A stretch of DNA of 64,000 nt. Source: Auanema rhodensis (Eukaryota > Nematoda > Chromadorea > Rhabditida > Rhabditidae). The notes beneath the pieces were generated by a model that was given only the letters and a program-made list of their open reading frames with translations, searched no databases and was not told the DNA's origin. Location of the stretch: contig OZ059900.1 of NCBI GenBank assembly GCA_964057225.1, positions 13,717,638-13,781,637 on the forward strand, written 5' to 3'. The translations under genes were made by a program, and so were the position numbers. Positions 59,001 through 64,000 of the stretch are shown here, piece by piece (the stretch's first letter is position 1; every line of letters starts with the position of its first letter).

Positions 59001-62000
59001 AGTGCTCAGATTCAATTTATACATTTCGACAGTTTGAAGTATATATGTATGTATATGAATTATTATTACTCATAGTAGTGTCGACGGAGAAAATTGCTGC
59101 TATTATTCTAAGACAAAAAGACAATCCATTTCACGCAAATGTGGTATCCTTTGTACCTTGTATACCCTCTTCTGTTGACTCTTGTGATACTTGTATGACA
59201 AAACAATCTCTTCTCTTCATCTAGCACAATCGATTGATCAGAATACCGGGCTACGTTTGTATGCGGACACTCTCTTGCCGCAGTTTGCTGTCTCGTCAAT
59301 CCTCTAACCATCCTCACCCCTCTACTTCTAATCTTCAACGAAACGAATACACTGTCTAGCGCGATACACACACATACATACATATACGTTCTCTTTTCCC
59401 TTTTTCAGACCTAATATTGCATTTTTAAAATTTTTCTAACCAGAACATTCAGCTTTAGTCTCACAATCAATAAATATTATATTGTTTATGATAAAATTCT
59501 ATGCTCAGTTTCTTTATCAATCGATCAAAAAAGCTCTGTAAGTGCTCGTATAGTTTTATCTATTCAAGTTAGAAATAAGAAATATGTTAATAATGGCTAT
59601 GAACGATAGAAATATTGAATTCTATCAAGTACTATCTTCATTTTTTCCTCATTTTCCACATTTTCTATAATTTGCATTTGCTTTTCAAGTGATATTTACC
59701 TATATATTATAATCGTGTTTAGTTTAAAATTATATTATAAAACGGATCGCGAATCATATCAAAATTTTATTTATTGTATCAAATTTTGAATAATACTCTG
59801 AATTTACTCCAATTTTTCAACTCTTGTTTCATGACCATAGTTTATTCAAATAAATGTTCATTCAACATATTTGTGAATGTTACAAAACCTAAACGTCATA
59901 TCTGACTTACCGTCCTTGAGTCACCTCTAATCGAGGTCGTTCAAATGTCTATCGGTTATCCTTCTATAGCCATTGTACCACTGGTTAACAAAAAAAGTGT
60001 ACTCCAAAAATTTTTCGACAGCTGTCAATTAATCAAAGAAATAGTTCTTTTTCTCGGATCTAGCCTCTAAATTACCATACGTTCTTTTAACTTTTTTTTG
60101 TGGTCATATCAGATATTAGGCATCTGTCTAGGTTTTTAAATTCTCAATTTTTTCTTGTTCTGCATGGAACAGAAATATATTTGAACTTTTTTATCATTCA
60201 TTTACTCTTCATCATATTAATTTCAAAATTTCGTTGATGTGAATATCAATAATGGAAGAATTCCTACAAATTTATTATCCTCTTTCAGTGTTTGTTATAA
60301 TCTGTTTTTGATTCATCTTAACTTCAATTTCACTCTCACATATAATTTTTTCTTTTAATCAAAAAAAAATTTTAAAGGTTTTTTTTTTAGAAAACATTGA
60401 TCTTTTTATTCAATTTCATTAAATCTTGTTTATTTCCCGTTCAATGTTGGCTAAATATAATGTAAAATGTAGAAGAATGTACAGACATTACTTTTTTTAG
60501 TTAATGAAAAAAATATGAGAAATAGGAAATTAGCCATTAAACATCCTACTTGGGTATAAACGCCTGTGTTCCCATACAATATTCCAATACGATTCCTAAT
60601 TTATTCTCTCTTTATTGTTCTCGATTATCGTTAACATAAAAAATATTGTTGAAAAAAATTCATGACTCCCGCAGTTATAATCTCTGACCACTAAACTAAA
60701 CATTGCGAGAAGAAATATTTCTTGTTCTAAAATATCAATGATAACTAGGCGTTTAAGAAATAATCAGCTTTAGATAGGCCTAGTGACAATCATATTCGAA
60801 TGCTTGATTCACGATTTGTCTAAAAACATAATTTCTATTAATTATTAATTCATATATTTTATTATTGTTATATCTAAAACTTTTTTTCAATTTTTCAAAC
60901 CAATTTTCCAACATTTTTCGTTATTGAGCTTGCGGAAGAATCTAAAGTCTTTTATATCCGAATCCTCTGTATTTCTTCTTTATATTTGCTTTGCAACAAA
61001 TACTAAAATGAAAACAAATGGACAATATAGTTTATTTTTTTCATACTTCAGAAGCACGAAAAAAAAAGAATTGTGCTATAAAGACCACCCTATCAAAATG
61101 ATTGGCATTATATTTTATAATGTAATGTACGCAATGTACGCAAAATGTTTATTTAAAATACTGCGCGTCTATTCAAAAGGACACAAAGTTGCCATTGTTA
61201 TAGAACACCTATTCGTACAATTCAATGTATAACTTTTGATTTTTTTAATATATATATTGAATAGCAAGTGTGTGAGAAACTATACATGATTATTCATTTA
61301 TTTCTTATTAATTATAACATATTTCCTTCATATTTTAATTTTACTCATTATGATGATTTGATTATTTTTATATATCGGTATGCTTTAGGTGAATTTTGCT
61401 TTGACTCGCCTTAAAACGTTTATTCATTTTATGTCCACGAACAAAAAATTGTTCGTAAACAAGATTTTAGAAAGTGTGCATCATCATCACGCTCGGTCAA
61501 CTTTCACTCTCATTATTTGCACTAGTGTATTTTAAAACATGACATGTTCAGATGATCGCAAATATATTTTCTGCTCATCTCAACTGTTATAGGGATAGTA
61601 TCATGGTTGATTTGATATACATCTCATAACCTCTTCTCTCAATGCTACGTTAGATCCTACAGATTTTGAGATAATCTCTTATGTATATCTTGATCTTGTA
61701 TTTCAATAATCAACTTGCGATAAGATACTTGAAACAATAAGACAAGAGAGTTGGCAAAGAAACAAGATAACCTATTTGTGCTGCTTCTAATAATTGAACA
61801 AAACATTGAAGCAGCTCAGAGTAGACAGAGGTTAACTGTATTTTTCTATTTGTTTTATTCTTCTGTCCATAATATAGTCAAGTATTTTTCTTATCCATAG
61901 ATCCATGTTTATTTTTTTTATTGTTACACTGTTTTCTCACTATTCAATTGTCATTGAGCCCATTTCAGCAATCAATTAGATAATATTATTGTAACTTCAA

Positions 62001-62600
62001 CTCACTCATCAAATCATTTTTTTAAATCTCAATACAGTAGGGAAAAACAGCGTAATTTTTGCTATGAGTCAGAAGAAACCAATAGTTATTTTGTTTCAGA
62101 AATCTTTTTCATATTCTTATTGTCTAATGTGAAAAACGCCCAATCATCAAATCAAAAATCTAAACTTCGTGTTTAGTATTTTCTGATATGAGAATTCAAA
62201 CAATGTTATCTTTATTATATGACCAGTTCTAATCAACGAACATAGTTTCAATTTTTACTTTATGATTTCATTTTCGAAAAAAACAACGAATTTTACTGAA
62301 TTTTGAATTAAACAGTTTCAAATAATTATTGATTATTGTATGTTTGATGCAGATTATTTCATTTATTATTTCTTCTATATTACAAAATTGAAAGCGACCA
62401 GAAAATATAAAAAGAAAAATGTTTTGTTTTTAATAGAAACGTCATAGATATGAATATTATAATACCAATTTTTCTTTTCGTTTCATTTCATTCCTGTTCC
62501 TTGTTTGATCGTAGAGCCCTATCAAACAATTGTGACTTTCGCATTATGATTCATATTTTATTCTCACATATTTCACCAGTTTAAGTTTTGTTTTTGTATG

Positions 62601-62602
<2 letters not shown>

Positions 62603-62634
<32 letters not shown>
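62603..62634. repeat. (TA)n microsatellite
   Basis: A pure TA run of about 32 bases, some 190 bases before the myosin start codon, followed by TGTATGTGTGTG. Confidence 0.9.
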
Positions 62635-62637
<3 letters not shown>

Positions 62638-62819
62638 ATGTGTGTGAACTCAAAACGATATTGCTGATGAGTAACCATTGGTTGTGATAACGTCAGTTTC
62701 TTATGAGAGCTTCTGTTGAAATGTGCGCTCAGTATTACAATATTTCGTTTTTCTCATAACTATTTCTCTATTTTATCGTTCGTTTTAACTATAATTACAT
62801 TTTTTTTGATTTAGGTGTT

Positions 62820-64000
<1,181 letters not shown>

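Larger units (their letters stand above)
54802..62819. other. Gene desert upstream of non-muscle myosin
   Basis: 8 kb of AT-rich sequence without a supportable gene. It includes TA microsatellites at 55979-56009 and 62603-62634 and a GC-richer patch at about 59220-59370. The longest open frame (58859-59224, plus) has no splice context and is crossed by another on the minus strand. The stretch likely contains regulatory DNA and possibly a far 5' non-coding exon of the myosin gene. Confidence 0.55.

Noticed and set aside
58859-59224. 121-codon open frame on the plus strand
   Set aside because: No splice signals or recognised domain, low-complexity hydrophobic middle, and an overlapping open frame on the other strand; fits chance in a long AT-rich desert.

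Overview
The window is AT-rich DNA from a nematode. The evidence is: many very short introns (mostly about 41-60 nt, GT...TTTCAG/TTTTAG); splice-acceptor-like AGs directly in front of several start codons, as expected for spliced-leader trans-splicing; and gene content with C. elegans-type relatives (elevenin-type snet-1, DIM-1-like Ig protein, TWK potassium channel, DOP-1-type receptor, PKC-2, AP-2 alpha, non-muscle myosin). Species cannot be fixed from the sequence. From memory, the C. elegans nuc-1, dim-1, dop-1, pkc-2, apa-2 and nmy-1 genes all lie on chromosome X, so this window is probably part of the conserved nematode X linkage block. All gene models were spliced by eye; exon lengths were checked so that reading frame is kept across each junction.

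Layout. 0.1-0.9 kb: an unrecognised acidic protein (+). 1.7-3.2 kb: a secreted/lysosomal DNase II (+), with GATA sites and a CACGTG box upstream. 3.8-4.1 kb: an elevenin/L11-type neuropeptide gene (-), tail to tail with DNase II. 6.4-8.3 kb: a homologue of human KIAA0930 (+). 10.2-11.0 kb: a two-Ig DIM-1-like muscle protein (+). 12.7-14.9 kb: a two-pore potassium channel (+), convergent with a D1-type dopamine receptor at 15.4-17.4 kb (-). 17.4-29.2 kb is a gene desert. 29.2-37.8 kb: conventional protein kinase C (+), with two mutually exclusive 5' ends 5 kb apart. 41.6-42.2 kb: a small precursor of MRL-amide peptides (+). 43.5-47.2 kb: AP-2 alpha adaptin (+, 21 exons). 48.1-48.6 kb: a small unknown gene (+). 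48.9-50.9 kb: a single-pass membrane protein with a cysteine pattern resembling a ZP module (-). 51.8-52.7 kb: an unrecognised 155-residue protein (-). 53.4-54.8 kb: an orphan class A GPCR (-). 54.8-62.8 kb: second desert. 62.8-64.0 kb: 5' end of non-muscle myosin II heavy chain (+), cut by the window edge.

These are separate monocistronic eukaryotic genes, not a cluster with one function. A theme of neuronal and muscle signalling runs through them (two neuropeptide precursors, two GPCRs, K2P channel, PKC, endocytic adaptor, Ig muscle protein). The observations most worth a second look are the two neuropeptide genes, the exclusive first exons and Asp-for-Ser hydrophobic motif of the PKC, three GC-AG introns, the receptor lacking a normal DRY motif, the regulatory cluster before DNase II, and an orphan exon-like ORF at 9.35-9.49 kb. 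I found no mobile element, tRNA, rRNA or CRISPR array.
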